Assembly (NCBI GenBank): GCA_003604985.1
Contig: QZIW01000087.1
Span: 1 to 50,149 of the forward strand
Source of the DNA: Ammonifex sp.
GTDB taxonomy: Bacteria > Bacillota > Desulfotomaculia > Desulfotomaculales > Ammonificaceae
Length of the DNA: 50,149 nucleotides
Direction: 5' to 3'
Below, piece by piece: positions 39,789 to 48,972 of this stretch. The notes beneath the pieces were generated by a model. The model was given only the letters and a program-made list of their open reading frames with translations, did no database searches and had not been told where the DNA came from. Position 1 is the stretch's first letter; each line of letters begins with the position of its first letter. Both the position numbers and the translations under genes were made by a program.

Positions 39789-40871
39789 TTGAGTTCTTTA
39801 TTTCTGGCCCCGGCGGTGGCCGTAATGGTTACTCTGGTTGCGGTGCCCCTGGCGGTGCGGTTGGCGCGGCGGGTTGGCGCCATTGACGAACCTGACCCAC
39901 GGAAAGTACATACACGGCCCATGCCGCGGCTCGGCGGGTTATCCGTCTATCTCGGTTTGGTGGCCGGCTTTATTGTCGTGGCCCTGTTTGACGGTTTGGC
40001 GCGGCAGTATATGGGCTTACTGGCCGGCGGAACTTTAATCTTTGCCATCGGGGTCCTTGATGACACCCGGGGCCTGAGCCCGAGGTTGAAGCTGCTCGGC
40101 CAGATCCTCGCGGCAACAGTGGTCATCCCCTTTGGGATTGATATTCCCTTTATCACCCACCCTTTAAAGGAGGGGTTTTTATTACACCTGGGTTTTTGGG
40201 GCATCCCGGTAACAATTTTTTGGATTGTTGCGGTAACCAATGCGGTTAATCTCATCGACGGGCTCGACGGCCTGGCTGCAGGGGTAAGCTGTATCGGGGC
40301 CTTCACCCTTGCAACGTTGGCTGCCGTGGTCGGTGATCACAACGGCGTCCTGCCGGCTTTAATTTTGGGCGCCGCCCTTTTCGCTTTCCTTCCCTACAAC
40401 TTCTTTCCGGCCCGTGTCTTTCTCGGCGATTGCGGGGCGATGCTCATCGGTTTTATCCTGGCGTGCGGCGCAGTGGTGGGGGTAGCGAAAACAGCCACTG
40501 CGGTTACTCTTCTGACGCCGGCGATTATCCTCGGGATTCCCCTTTTCGACACTTTTTTTGCAATCCTGCGGCGTTACAAAAACGGCCGGCGAATCTTCCG
40601 CGCCGACCGTGAACACCTTCACCACCGGTTGCTGGCAATCGGCTTGACTCACCGCGCGGCAGTGCTTGTGGTTTACGGTATCAGCGCCGTTTTGGGCCTT
40701 AGTGCGATCATTCTTACCCGCCTTACTACGGCCCAGGCGGGGCTTCTTCTTTTCGTAGTGGCTTCTTGCCTGCTTATTCTTGCCAATAGGTTCGGGGTAA
40801 TCGGTTTCCGCTGGCGCAGGCGGTTTATCAGTGCGGAGGAAAAAGCTAAAGGCCAAAGCGCCAGTCTTTGA
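39789..40871 (+). CDS. tagO: UDP-GlcNAc:undecaprenyl-phosphate GlcNAc-1-phosphate transferase (TagO/WecA)
   Basis: The initiating enzyme of the wall polymer, which puts GlcNAc-1-P on undecaprenyl phosphate. The 360 aa MraY/WecA family protein has about ten to eleven membrane segments, the DEPDPRKVHTRPMPRLGG opening loop, the acidic VLDDTRGLSPRLKL, the catalytic NAVNLIDGLDGLAAG, FLGDCGAMLIGF and the sugar-recognition loop RADREHLHHRLL. TTG start with GGGGAG upstream. galU follows 29 bp later. Confidence 0.94.
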   Translation: MSSLFLAPAVAVMVTLVAVPLAVRLARRVGAIDEPDPRKVHTRPMPRLGGLSVYLGLVAGFIVVALFDGLARQYMGLLAGGTLIFAIGVLDDTRGLSPRLKLLGQILAATVVIPFGIDIPFITHPLKEGFLLHLGFWGIPVTIFWIVAVTNAVNLIDGLDGLAAGVSCIGAFTLATLAAVVGDHNGVLPALILGAALFAFLPYNFFPARVFLGDCGAMLIGFILACGAVVGVAKTATAVTLLTPAIILGIPLFDTFFAILRRYKNGRRIFRADREHLHHRLLAIGLTHRAAVLVVYGISAVLGLSAIILTRLTTAQAGLLLFVVASCLLILANRFGVIGFRWRRRFISAEEKAKGQSASL

Positions 40872-40900
40872 ATGTTAGGACTTGATGAGGGGAGGATAAT

Positions 40901-41773
40901 ATGAGGGTAAAAAAGGCGGTGATTCCGGCAGCGGGACTTGGCACCCGTTTTCTCCCGGCCACAAAGGCGCAGCCGAAGGAGATGCTTCCTCTTATCGACC
41001 GGCCGATTATTCAATACATCGTCGAAGAAGTTGTTGCTTGCGGGATAGAAGACATCCTGATCATTACCGGCCGCGGCAAACGCGCAATCGAAGACCATTT
41101 CGACCGGTGCCTGGAACTCGAATACTACCTGCGGGCAAAGGATAAAGAGGAATGGCTGACCGAAATACAGCAGATCGCCACGATGGCTAACATCCACTAT
41201 GTACGCCAGCGTGAGCCGAGGGGACTGGGGCACGCGGTATTATGCGCCCGCAGTTTCATCGGCGAAGAGCCCTTCGCCGTCCTCCTGGGAGATGACATTG
41301 TTAAGGGGGACAGATTGTGTTTAGCGCAAATGTTGGAGGTGTTTGCGGAAGTCAAAGCTACGGTAATCGCCGTACAAAAGGTGCCGCTCGCGGAAGTGTC
41401 CAAGTACGGGATTATCAGCGGCCAGGAGATAAGACCCCGCGTTTTTGCCGTGCAGGATCTTGTAGAGAAGCCAAAACCGGAAGAGGCACCGTCCCGGTGG
41501 GGTGTTACCGGCAGGTACATTCTCACCCCCCGGGTTTTTGGCTTCCTGGAGCAGACCAGTCCGGGTGCGGGCGGTGAGATCCAACTCACCGACGCCCTCA
41601 AGGTGCTGGCCAAGGAGGAGCAGGTCTTTGGCTACGCTTTTACCGGCAGGCGCTACGATGCAGGAGATAAACTGGGGTATCTTAAAGCAACGGTGGAGTT
41701 GGCCTTGGAACGCGAGGACCTGGGGCCTCCATTCTTCGAATACCTCAAGAACTTGTTAGTGGGCCGGGAATAA
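40901..41773 (+). CDS. galU: UTP-glucose-1-phosphate uridylyltransferase
   Basis: Makes UDP-glucose from UTP and glucose-1-phosphate. The 290 aa enzyme has the signature AAGLGTRFLPATKAQPKEMLP (residues about 10-30), VRQREPRGLGHAVLCA, the Asp-containing VLLGDDIV, and VEKPKPEEAPS. It is normal in length. It supplies UDP-glucose to the epimerase encoded next and to the polymer pathway. The last base of its stop is the first base of the next ATG (TAATG), so the two are translationally coupled. Confidence 0.96.
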   Translation: MRVKKAVIPAAGLGTRFLPATKAQPKEMLPLIDRPIIQYIVEEVVACGIEDILIITGRGKRAIEDHFDRCLELEYYLRAKDKEEWLTEIQQIATMANIHYVRQREPRGLGHAVLCARSFIGEEPFAVLLGDDIVKGDRLCLAQMLEVFAEVKATVIAVQKVPLAEVSKYGIISGQEIRPRVFAVQDLVEKPKPEEAPSRWGVTGRYILTPRVFGFLEQTSPGAGGEIQLTDALKVLAKEEQVFGYAFTGRRYDAGDKLGYLKATVELALEREDLGPPFFEYLKNLLVGRE

Positions 41774-42699
41774 TGCGGGTTCTGGTCACCGGAGGTGCCG
41801 GGTTCATTGGGTCGCACGTTACGGAGGCGCTGCTTGAGGCCGGCGCCCGGGTTGCCGTCGTAGACAATCTGAGTACCGGTTGCCGGCAAAACGTATCCGC
41901 CGAAGCCGTGTTTTACGAGGCGGATATCACGGCACCCGACCTCGGCGACATATTCACCTTCGAGAAACCGGAAGTGGTAGTGCATTTAGCCGCCCAGGCG
42001 GTTGCGCCCGTTTCCCTTGCTCGCCCCTGCTTTGACGCGTCGGTAAATATCACCGGGACCATAAACCTGCTCGAAGCCTCGAGGCGCGCGGGTGTGCGGC
42101 GCGTTGTCTATAGTTCATCCGCCGCCGTCTACGGCGCCCCTGTTTATCTGCCGGTCGATGAGGCTCATCCGGTACAACCGATTTCACCTTACGGCGCCTC
42201 CAAATACGCTGCCGAGGTTTACCTCGCCGCCTACCGGCGGCTATATGGTATTGAGTGGGCTGCCCTCCGACTCGCCAACGTTTACGGGCCGCGCCAGGAT
42301 GCCGCAGGGGAGGGCGGAGTGGTGGCCGTCTTCTGCCGCAGGTTGCGCGAGGGTGCACCGCCGGGAGTATTCGGAGACGGTGAACAGACCCGCGATTTCA
42401 TCTACGTAAAAGATGTGGCCGCAGCCGTCCTCGCCGCCCTGAAAAGCGGCGGCGGAGAGGCGCTTAACATCGGCACCGGCAAGGGTACCAGCGTAAAAGA
42501 ACTGCTTCAGGTGCTGGAAAGAATCAGCGAGCAAAAAGTATTGCCCCGCTACGGGCCGCCGCGGCCCGGCGACATCCGCCACAGTGTTTTGGACCCCGCA
42601 AGGGCGCGGGCGGTACTAACCTGGCAAAGTCGCTACAGCCTGGTGGAAGGCCTCAAACAGACTTACTACGCTGCGGAAGAAACCCCAAACGCGAAATAG
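41773..42699 (+). CDS. NAD-dependent sugar-nucleotide 4-epimerase (GalE-like)
   Basis: A 308 aa extended short-chain dehydrogenase/reductase. The NAD motif GGAGFIGSHV begins it, followed by SSSAAVYG (catalytic Ser) and the YGASKYAAE active-site Tyr-Lys pair. Placed directly after galU it most likely epimerises UDP-glucose to UDP-galactose or UDP-GlcNAc to UDP-GalNAc. The precise substrate cannot be read, so I give no symbol. The overlap with galU by one base confirms co-expression. Confidence 0.9.
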   Translation: MRVLVTGGAGFIGSHVTEALLEAGARVAVVDNLSTGCRQNVSAEAVFYEADITAPDLGDIFTFEKPEVVVHLAAQAVAPVSLARPCFDASVNITGTINLLEASRRAGVRRVVYSSSAAVYGAPVYLPVDEAHPVQPISPYGASKYAAEVYLAAYRRLYGIEWAALRLANVYGPRQDAAGEGGVVAVFCRRLREGAPPGVFGDGEQTRDFIYVKDVAAAVLAALKSGGGEALNIGTGKGTSVKELLQVLERISEQKVLPRYGPPRPGDIRHSVLDPARARAVLTWQSRYSLVEGLKQTYYAAEETPNAK

Positions 42700-42859
42700 C
42701 ACTTGCAAATGAAGCGCCTGTTTTGGACCTCTCGCCCTTCCTCCCGTTAATCAACACCCTGGTAAAACCATTGACTGGTTACGCTGGTTGCCGCCGGTGC
42801 ATAACCGCTTGGGCGAGTGTAAATTTTATAAGTGTTACGCGTGAGAACTGAGGTGCGGC

Positions 42860-43597
42860 ATGAATCCTTACCTTGAAATTGTCATCCGGGCCGCGGGAGC
42901 GTTTGCCGGGGTTGTTTTCATTACCAGAATGATCGGGAAGTCGCAGGTAGGGCAACTTACGATTTCGGACTTTGTAAACGGTATCGTTATCGGTTCCATC
43001 GCGGCGTCCATGGTCACGGAAGTTGACTTAAGTCCGTGGTACTACGTCACAGGGCTGGCGGTCTTTACGGGACTCACCGTTTTGGTGCAGTACACCGGCC
43101 TTAAGTACCGCCCCGCCCGCAAGTTTTTCGGTGACGAACCTACGGTCGTAGTTCACAATGGCAAGATCCTGGAGCGGAATATGACCCGGATGCGTTACAA
43201 CGTGGACGATTTAACGATGCAACTCAGGGAAAAAGGGTACTTCAACATCGCCGACGTCGAATTTGCCATCGCCGAGCCTAACGGTGAACTCAGCGTACTG
43301 CCGAAATCACAAAAGCGCCCCCTGACACCCCAAGACCTCAACCTTCCCACCAGTTACGAGGGAGTGCCTTCCGAACTGATCGTCGACGGGGTTATTATTC
43401 AGCAAAACCTGCAGCAGAATCATCTGACCGAGGAGTGGCTGTTAAAAGAACTTGAAAGACAGGGGATCTATTCACTCCAGGAAGTTCTTTATGCCAGCCT
43501 GAGTTCCGACGGCAAACTTTACATCGATAAGAAACAGGATACCATGGACCACCTTACGGACGTTACAGACAAACTTCCAGAGCAAACAGGCCAGTAA
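42860..43597 (+). CDS. DUF421 (YetF-type) membrane protein
   Basis: A 245 aa protein with three N-terminal membrane segments (about 5-80) and a soluble DUF421 domain: RMIGKSQVGQLTISDFVNGIVIGSIAA, then KILERNMTRMRYNVDDLTMQLREKGY, the conserved core of the YetF family. In spore formers such proteins are frequent and several are expressed during sporulation, but their biochemical role is unknown. ATG start after GAGGTGCGGC. It stands alone between the polymer cluster and the phosphohexomutase gene. Confidence 0.9.
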   Translation: MNPYLEIVIRAAGAFAGVVFITRMIGKSQVGQLTISDFVNGIVIGSIAASMVTEVDLSPWYYVTGLAVFTGLTVLVQYTGLKYRPARKFFGDEPTVVVHNGKILERNMTRMRYNVDDLTMQLREKGYFNIADVEFAIAEPNGELSVLPKSQKRPLTPQDLNLPTSYEGVPSELIVDGVIIQQNLQQNHLTEEWLLKELERQGIYSLQEVLYASLSSDGKLYIDKKQDTMDHLTDVTDKLPEQTGQ

Positions 43598-43603
43598 TCA
43601 ACC

Positions 43604-43615
43604 TGCCGCGCGGCA
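43604..43615. repeat. 12-bp perfect palindrome after the DUF421 gene
   Basis: TGCCGCGCGGCA just after the stop codon. It may act as a weak terminator or protein site; no T run follows. The remaining 230 bp up to the phosphohexomutase gene hold no gene that I can recognise. Confidence 0.35.
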
Positions 43616-43845
43616 TTATCGACGAAAGACGGATTTAAACGGCAATCCGGTTGCGGGGTTTAGCAGGATATTAGACGCCGGTGTTGAAACCCTGGCATCA
43701 TAGTCCGGTAAAAGCGTAAAGCCGACGAGCTTAGGAAACGTTTCAAAGCAAGTTCAGATGGCAAAGGGTTCTTAAATCGCCATAGCCTTAAACACGAAAG
43801 CGTAAAATACCACTACAACACCTTTAAACCCTGGGAGGGAGCCGT

Positions 43846-45246
43846 TTGGTAGGCATTAAATTCGGCACTGATGGCTGGCGCGGGATAATCGCCCGTGATT
43901 TTACGTTTGCGAACCTGGAGTTAGTGGCAGAAGCAATTGCGGCGTATCTTAAAGCCGAAGGGTTGGCGGACCGGGGGGTGGTGGCTGCATACGACAACCG
44001 GTTCCTCGCGGATCAGTTCGCGGCTGCGGCTGCGGCGGTACTGCAGCGTTGGGGTATAACGGTCCATTTCCCCGGGCGCTCTCTACCCACGCCCGTGGCT
44101 GCTTATGCCATCAAGCGGCTCAACGCAGGCGGCGCCGTGGTGCTTACTGCGAGCCACAACCCGCCGGAATATTGCGGGATCAAGTTCATCCCCGAGTATG
44201 CCGGCCCGGCTCTTCCCGACGTAACCCGGAAGATCGAAGCACTCCTCGGGGGGGGGGCCGCCGCACCTGACGGGATGCCGGCGCCGTTAACGGAACTCGA
44301 TATCTGGGAGGACTATTACGCGCATGTTTCGGGGCTTATTGAGGCAAAGGAGATCAGCCGGGCGGGACTAAAAATAGTCGTCGATCCAATGTATGGTGCC
44401 GGCATCGGCTACCTTGATTCCATCCTCGCCCGGTTGGGGGTGGAAGTGACGAGCATAAACAACCACCGGGATCCTCTCTTTGGCGGCGGACTCCCGGACC
44501 CGACGGAGGCCAGACTTGGTAAGCTGCGCGAGGTTGTGTCGGCTACCGGCGCTCACCTTGGGCTTGCTTTGGACGGTGACGCCGACCGTTTAGGAATCAT
44601 AGACGCCGACGGGAGTTATATTTCACCAAACCAAATGCTGGCCCTCACATGTCACCATCTGCTGGAGCGCCGTGGTTGGCGCGGTACGATTGCCCGCACG
44701 GTGGCGACCACGCACCTGGTAGACCGCATCGCCAAGGGCTACGGTGTACAAATCCGTGAAACACCGGTGGGGTTCAAATACGTTGGTGAGTGCCTGAGGG
44801 AAGCCGGCTGTATCTGCGGGGGAGAAGAAAGCGGCGGACTCTCCATTAAGGGACATGTTCCCGAAAAAGACGGGATCCTGGCGGGTCTTTTGGCAAGCGA
44901 AATCGTTGCCGCGAGCGGAAAGCCGCTCAAAAAGATACTTCAGGAAATCTTCGAACGCTTTGACCGGGTGGTGAGCGTTCGGGTGGACCGCCGGACCACG
45001 CCGGCGGAGAAAAACCGCATTTTGCAGCATCTAAACGATTTTCAACCCCAAATGATTGCCGGCGAAAAAGTCCAGTCGCTTAACCCAATCGATGGGCTGA
45101 AGATAGAACTCTCCAGCGGCAACTGGGTGCTGGTGCGAGCTTCCGGTACGGAACCCGTCTTTCGGGTATATACGGAAGCGACAACGCACGAAAGGGCGGC
45201 CGCTATTCAGGAATCTATATGCCGGGAGCTACAGCTCGGTTGTTAA
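43846..45246 (+). CDS. phosphoglucomutase / phosphomannomutase
   Basis: An alpha-D-phosphohexomutase of 466 aa that interconverts sugar 1- and 6-phosphates. All four active-site elements are present: the phosphoserine loop TASHNPPEYCG, the metal loop DGDADR, the sugar loop GEESGGLS and the phosphate-binding RASGTEPVFR. It could supply glucose-1-phosphate to GalU or GlcN-1-P for GlcNAc; its substrate is not clear. GlmM proper usually has a different opening (KLFGTDGIRG), whereas this starts IKFGTDGWRG, so PGM/PMM is preferred. TTG start with GGGAGGGAG upstream. Confidence 0.92.
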   Translation: MVGIKFGTDGWRGIIARDFTFANLELVAEAIAAYLKAEGLADRGVVAAYDNRFLADQFAAAAAAVLQRWGITVHFPGRSLPTPVAAYAIKRLNAGGAVVLTASHNPPEYCGIKFIPEYAGPALPDVTRKIEALLGGGAAAPDGMPAPLTELDIWEDYYAHVSGLIEAKEISRAGLKIVVDPMYGAGIGYLDSILARLGVEVTSINNHRDPLFGGGLPDPTEARLGKLREVVSATGAHLGLALDGDADRLGIIDADGSYISPNQMLALTCHHLLERRGWRGTIARTVATTHLVDRIAKGYGVQIRETPVGFKYVGECLREAGCICGGEESGGLSIKGHVPEKDGILAGLLASEIVAASGKPLKKILQEIFERFDRVVSVRVDRRTTPAEKNRILQHLNDFQPQMIAGEKVQSLNPIDGLKIELSSGNWVLVRASGTEPVFRVYTEATTHERAAAIQESICRELQLGC

Positions 45247-45307
45247 ACGCGTGACCTTTTTGCACCTGCCTGCATACCATAGGCGGGGAAAGCAGGAGGT
45301 GAAAGGT

Positions 45308-45577
45308 TTGTTCAAGGTTTCCGAATTGGCCAGGCGGGACTTCATTAACGTGCTTGACGGGCGGCGTCTTGGCCCGGTTAAAGACATGCACATCGACCGG
45401 AGGGGTAGGGTAAGAGCACTTGTTCTCCGCAACGGCAAGAAGTACTTCGGGCTTTTTCGTGCGGGCCGGGACGTGGTAGTACCATGGGACCAGATAAAAA
45501 TCATCGGCGTGCACGCGGTACTTGTCGAAGTCGGAGAACAGGCGGCGGTTGACGGTATTTACTTACAAGAACGGTGA
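45308..45577 (+). CDS. YlmC/YmxH family PRC-barrel protein
   Basis: An 89 aa PRC-barrel protein: FKVSELARRDFINVLDGRRLGPVKDMHIDRRG is the conserved core of the YlmC/YmxH family found in spore formers and associated with sporulation. The frame is open to 45251, but AGGAGGTG at 45295-45302 points to TTG 45308. It is probably cytoplasmic. The function is not known in detail. Confidence 0.85.
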   Translation: MFKVSELARRDFINVLDGRRLGPVKDMHIDRRGRVRALVLRNGKKYFGLFRAGRDVVVPWDQIKIIGVHAVLVEVGEQAAVDGIYLQER

Positions 45578-45669
45578 AGAGTTGACTCAATAAGTCCGGC
45601 AAGCCTTACTCTTGATTTTCATAGAAACCGGTTATCCTCCACTTCGCCGCAGCCCCCTTTGGTCGTTTG

Positions 45670-45698
45670 TTGACAGGCTTGGCGGGGCTTGTTAAAAT
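45670..45698 (+). promoter_or_regulatory. sigma-A promoter of metK
   Basis: TTGACA at 45670-45675, a 17-nt spacer and TAAAAT at 45693-45698. It leaves an untranslated leader of about 90 nt before metK. I looked for an S-box SAM riboswitch there and did not see one. Confidence 0.88.
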
Positions 45699-45793
45699 TA
45701 ACGTAATTTTTTTCAAGATTTTAACCTTCCCACCTATAAACAATCAAAGCGGAGCGACGATTGATATATAGTTAAATTTTAGGAGAGAGCGAT

Positions 45794-46975
45794 ATGCCGA
45801 AACGTCTTTTTACTTCCGAATCCGTCACTGAGGGACATCCAGACAAGGTTGCCGACCAAATATCCGATTCGATCCTGGACGCCATGCTGGCCAAAGACCC
45901 GGAAGCACGAGTGGCCCTGGAAACCCTGGTGACTACGGGGCTTGCTTTCGTGGCGGGAGAAGTTACGACTAAGTGCTACGTGGACATACCTACGATTGTC
46001 CGCGAGACAATAAAGGAGATAGGTTACACACGCGCAAAATTCGGTTTTGACAGCGAAACCTGCGCCGTGATAACAAGCATTCAAGAACAATCACCGGACA
46101 TAGCCCAGGGGGTGGGTGATGCGCTGGAGGCTCGTTCCGGGCAAGAGCGCGATCCTTACAGCGCTATCGGCGCCGGCGACCAGGGGTTGATGTTCGGCTA
46201 CGCGACCAATGAGACGCCGGAATTCATGCCGCTCCCAATTGTTCTGGCACACAAACTCGCACGCCGGTTAGCTTCAACAAGGAGAACAGGGGAAATCCCG
46301 TACCTTCGGCCGGACGGTAAGACCCAGGTTACGGTCGAATATGAGCAAGATCAACCGGTCCGGGTCCGGACGGTATTGGTATCCGCCCAGCACCACCCAG
46401 ACATTGAACCGCCGGCCGTCAGGGAAGACATACTGACGAAAGTAATCCGCCACGTTATCCCCGCACATTTACTGGATGGAGAAACCCGCTTTCTGGTGAA
46501 TCCCACCGGCCGCTTCGTCATCGGCGGCCCCCAGGGGGATACCGGCCTTACCGGCCGGAAAATTATCGTAGACACGTACGGTGGCATGGCCCGCCACGGC
46601 GGCGGTTGTTTCTCCGGTAAAGACCCGACGAAGGTTGACCGTTCCGGGAGTTACGCTGCGCGCTATGTCGCCAAAAACATAGTTGCAGCGGGGTTAGCCG
46701 ACCGGTGCGAGGTTCAGATTTCTTACGCTATCGGCGTAGCCCGGCCGTTGTCCGTGAGCGTTGATACCTTCGGGACCGGGAAGGTTTCGGCAGAAAAGCT
46801 GGTTGAGTTGATATCCGGCAACTTTGATCTTCGGCCGGCGGCGATCATTGCCGGCTTCGACCTGCGCCGGCCGATCTATAAACAGACGGCCGCCTACGGG
46901 CATTTCGGCAGGACCGACGTGGACCTCCCGTGGGAACGAACGGATAAAGCCGAAGCCTTACGGGACGGCGCCTGA
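45794..46975 (+). CDS. metK: S-adenosylmethionine synthetase
   Basis: Makes S-adenosylmethionine from methionine and ATP. The 393 aa enzyme has [20 protein letters not shown], the ATP motif [12 protein letters not shown] and the signature [15 protein letters not shown]. The Cys in GGCFSG replaces the more usual Ala. SAM made here feeds the radical SAM maturase among others. AGGAGAGAG precedes the ATG. A terminator at 47084 ends the unit. Confidence 0.97.
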   Translation: MPKRLFTSESVTEGHPDKVADQISDSILDAMLAKDPEARVALETLVTTGLAFVAGEVTTKCYVDIPTIVRETIKEIGYTRAKFGFDSETCAVITSIQEQSPDIAQGVGDALEARSGQERDPYSAIGAGDQGLMFGYATNETPEFMPLPIVLAHKLARRLASTRRTGEIPYLRPDGKTQVTVEYEQDQPVRVRTVLVSAQHHPDIEPPAVREDILTKVIRHVIPAHLLDGETRFLVNPTGRFVIGGPQGDTGLTGRKIIVDTYGGMARHGGGCFSGKDPTKVDRSGSYAARYVAKNIVAAGLADRCEVQISYAIGVARPLSVSVDTFGTGKVSAEKLVELISGNFDLRPAAIIAGFDLRRPIYKQTAAYGHFGRTDVDLPWERTDKAEALRDGA

Positions 46976-47045
46976 AAACAGATGTTGCACTCCGGAAACC
47001 AGAGACCGGATCTAGGAAGGAATTCGCACCGCTAATTCTTTCTTT

Positions 47046-47083
47046 AATTCTTCCAACCTCTAACCTCTTGCCTCTAACTTCCT
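47046..47083. repeat. heptad-type intergenic repeat (family C)
   Basis: Run of CTTCCAACCTCTAACCTC and GCCTCTAACTTCC, the complement of the G-rich arm at 6267-6298. It directly precedes the metK terminator. Confidence 0.5.
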
Positions 47084-47117
47084 AAAATAGCGCACGAAGT
47101 GCGTCTATTTTATTTTT
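47084..47117 (+). terminator. terminator after metK
   Basis: AAAATAG-CGCAC (47084-47095) pairs with GTGCG-T-CTATTTT (47099-47111), then ATTTTT. Confidence 0.9.
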
Positions 47118-47168
47118 ACCGGCAGGGGCGGGGAAGACTGCTGTCGAATTTTATCGTGGAGGGATAAG

Positions 47169-48875
47169 GTGCGTCCAAAGGGTATTTTATATATCCTTTT
47201 CACCTGGTCTGTGATTTTCACCGCCGTGCTTATTTTAGCCGCCACAGCGGGTGAACTGGACCTGGATGTCAGCCTCGAGCTGCTGGTAATGGCCTCTCTC
47301 TGGCTGGCCGCGGAAGGGCTTGCCGTGTCTTTGCCCCAGAGCCAATTGTCCGCGGGGTGGGCGGTTGCGCTCACGATTTTTTTTACGCACGGCCTACCGG
47401 CGCTGGTCTGGACGGGCGGGATTACCACCATGCTCGGCCAGCGCCTCTTTGGGCGCGGAGATCCCTGGCGGACTACCCTTTTTAACGCCGGGCAGTGCGT
47501 TTTGGCCTTTTGGTTTGCGAATTTAATCTACCTCCGGGCCGGGGGATCAAGTGTTGAGAAGGCGGCCCTGGCGAACATTCTACCGATTTTGGCCTTTACG
47601 GCCACCTACTTTCTCGTTAATCACGTGCTGGTTTATTTATACCTGTTGCCGCGGCGGCGATATCACCCGCTGGTACTATGGCATGAAGCCTTAAAGTGGG
47701 ATGCGATCACGTACCTTTTCGGTCTTCCCCTGGGTTATGTCATGCTCTTCCTCTGGCAGGAGATGGCCTTTTTAGCCGCCGTCTTGTTGTTTGTACCTGT
47801 GCTCATTCTCCAGTTCGTGCTGCGTCTCTACGTCGTCCTTACCCTTACCAACCGCGAATTGTACGCCCTTTATCATGTCGCCCGCCGGCTCGGCGAGAAT
47901 ATTTCCCTGGAAAAAACACTGGAGTTCATCCTCGGAACGGTCAAACAGGTAATATCATTCCGTACCGGAGTCATATACATCTGGTCCGACGTGCGCCGGG
48001 CTTTTTTGCCCGCGGCGGTCAGAGGCCCTTTTGCTAAAACCGTCAAGGAAAGCATAATAGGAAAAGGCGAGGGGTTTATCGGTTGGATCGCCGAGACCGG
48101 GGAATCGGAAATAGTATACGATACCCGGCAAGAGCCCCGGTTCAAAAACGAGTCCAGTTTTATAATCGCCGAACGCTCCCTGATTGCCATCCCGCTTGTC
48201 GCCGAAGACGAGGTTTTTGGCATCTTCCTCCTCGGCGAGCGACGGCCCTATGCTTTTGACGAGCGCCGTCTTTCAATTCTGACTATTATCGCCGGTCAGG
48301 CAGCGGTTGCGATCAGAAACGCCCGCCTTTTTGCCCAAATCGAAGACCTGGCCCGGACCGACACGATCACGGGGTTGTTGAACCGCCGTTACTTTCTGCT
48401 TCGCCTGCAGGCCGAGTGCGAGCGGGCGTTGAACCGGGATGAGCCGTTGTCCGTCATTCTGGCGGACATCGATAGTTTTAAAAAGTTCAATGAAACCTAC
48501 GGACCTCTCGTCGGTGATGCCGCTTTGCGCGAAGTGGCACGAGTCCTTCAAAACGCCGCCAGGGGGCACGACCTTTTAGCCAGGTTCGGCGGCGATGAGT
48601 TTGCTGTGGTGTTGCCCGGGGCTGCCGAAACGATCGCCAGGGAAACCGCGACGCGTTTTCGCGAGGCGGTTGAGCGGCATATTTTTGGCGTCGAAGGAGT
48701 AGTTGAACCGCTGAAGTTAAGAATCAGTGCGGGATTGGCCGTTTTCCCGTCGGACGGTGCGACGCTTACGGACGTCCTCCAAAAAGCCGAGCGCGCACTG
48801 GATGCGGCCAGGGCCGCGGGGGGAAACACCGTGGTTGCGGCGGCGGGCGTCAGAAATATTACTTATTTCCGCTAA
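47169..48875 (+). CDS. diguanylate cyclase with membrane and GAF domains
   Basis: Makes cyclic di-GMP from two GTP. The 568 aa protein has about seven N-terminal membrane segments (1 to about 220), a GAF sensor domain (about 240-390) and a C-terminal GGDEF domain (about 395-560). TITGLLNRRYF and the intact active site RFGGDEFAVVLPG are present. RGHD five residues before GGDEF forms the inhibitory RxxD site, so feedback control by c-di-GMP is expected. No EAL domain. The GAF ligand is unknown. GTG start with GGAGG upstream. Confidence 0.92.
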   Translation: MRPKGILYILFTWSVIFTAVLILAATAGELDLDVSLELLVMASLWLAAEGLAVSLPQSQLSAGWAVALTIFFTHGLPALVWTGGITTMLGQRLFGRGDPWRTTLFNAGQCVLAFWFANLIYLRAGGSSVEKAALANILPILAFTATYFLVNHVLVYLYLLPRRRYHPLVLWHEALKWDAITYLFGLPLGYVMLFLWQEMAFLAAVLLFVPVLILQFVLRLYVVLTLTNRELYALYHVARRLGENISLEKTLEFILGTVKQVISFRTGVIYIWSDVRRAFLPAAVRGPFAKTVKESIIGKGEGFIGWIAETGESEIVYDTRQEPRFKNESSFIIAERSLIAIPLVAEDEVFGIFLLGERRPYAFDERRLSILTIIAGQAAVAIRNARLFAQIEDLARTDTITGLLNRRYFLLRLQAECERALNRDEPLSVILADIDSFKKFNETYGPLVGDAALREVARVLQNAARGHDLLARFGGDEFAVVLPGAAETIARETATRFREAVERHIFGVEGVVEPLKLRISAGLAVFPSDGATLTDVLQKAERALDAARAAGGNTVVAAAGVRNITYFR

Positions 48876-48972
48876 GCTTTTCATTAAAGCGGTTGCGGGA
48901 TTTCCCGCTTTGGGTTTAATCTTGTTACCCCTTCTTTTAGCGCCATTAAGCGAAAGGATACTTTGCCGAACT

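Noticed and set aside
45699-45793. SAM riboswitch before metK
   Set aside because: The 90-nt leader has no S-box core and no terminator hairpin; length alone is not evidence.
48727-48972. N-terminal extension of ComF overlapping the cyclase gene
   Set aside because: The overlap is out of frame with the cyclase and not ComF-like; the family begins near GTG 48973.
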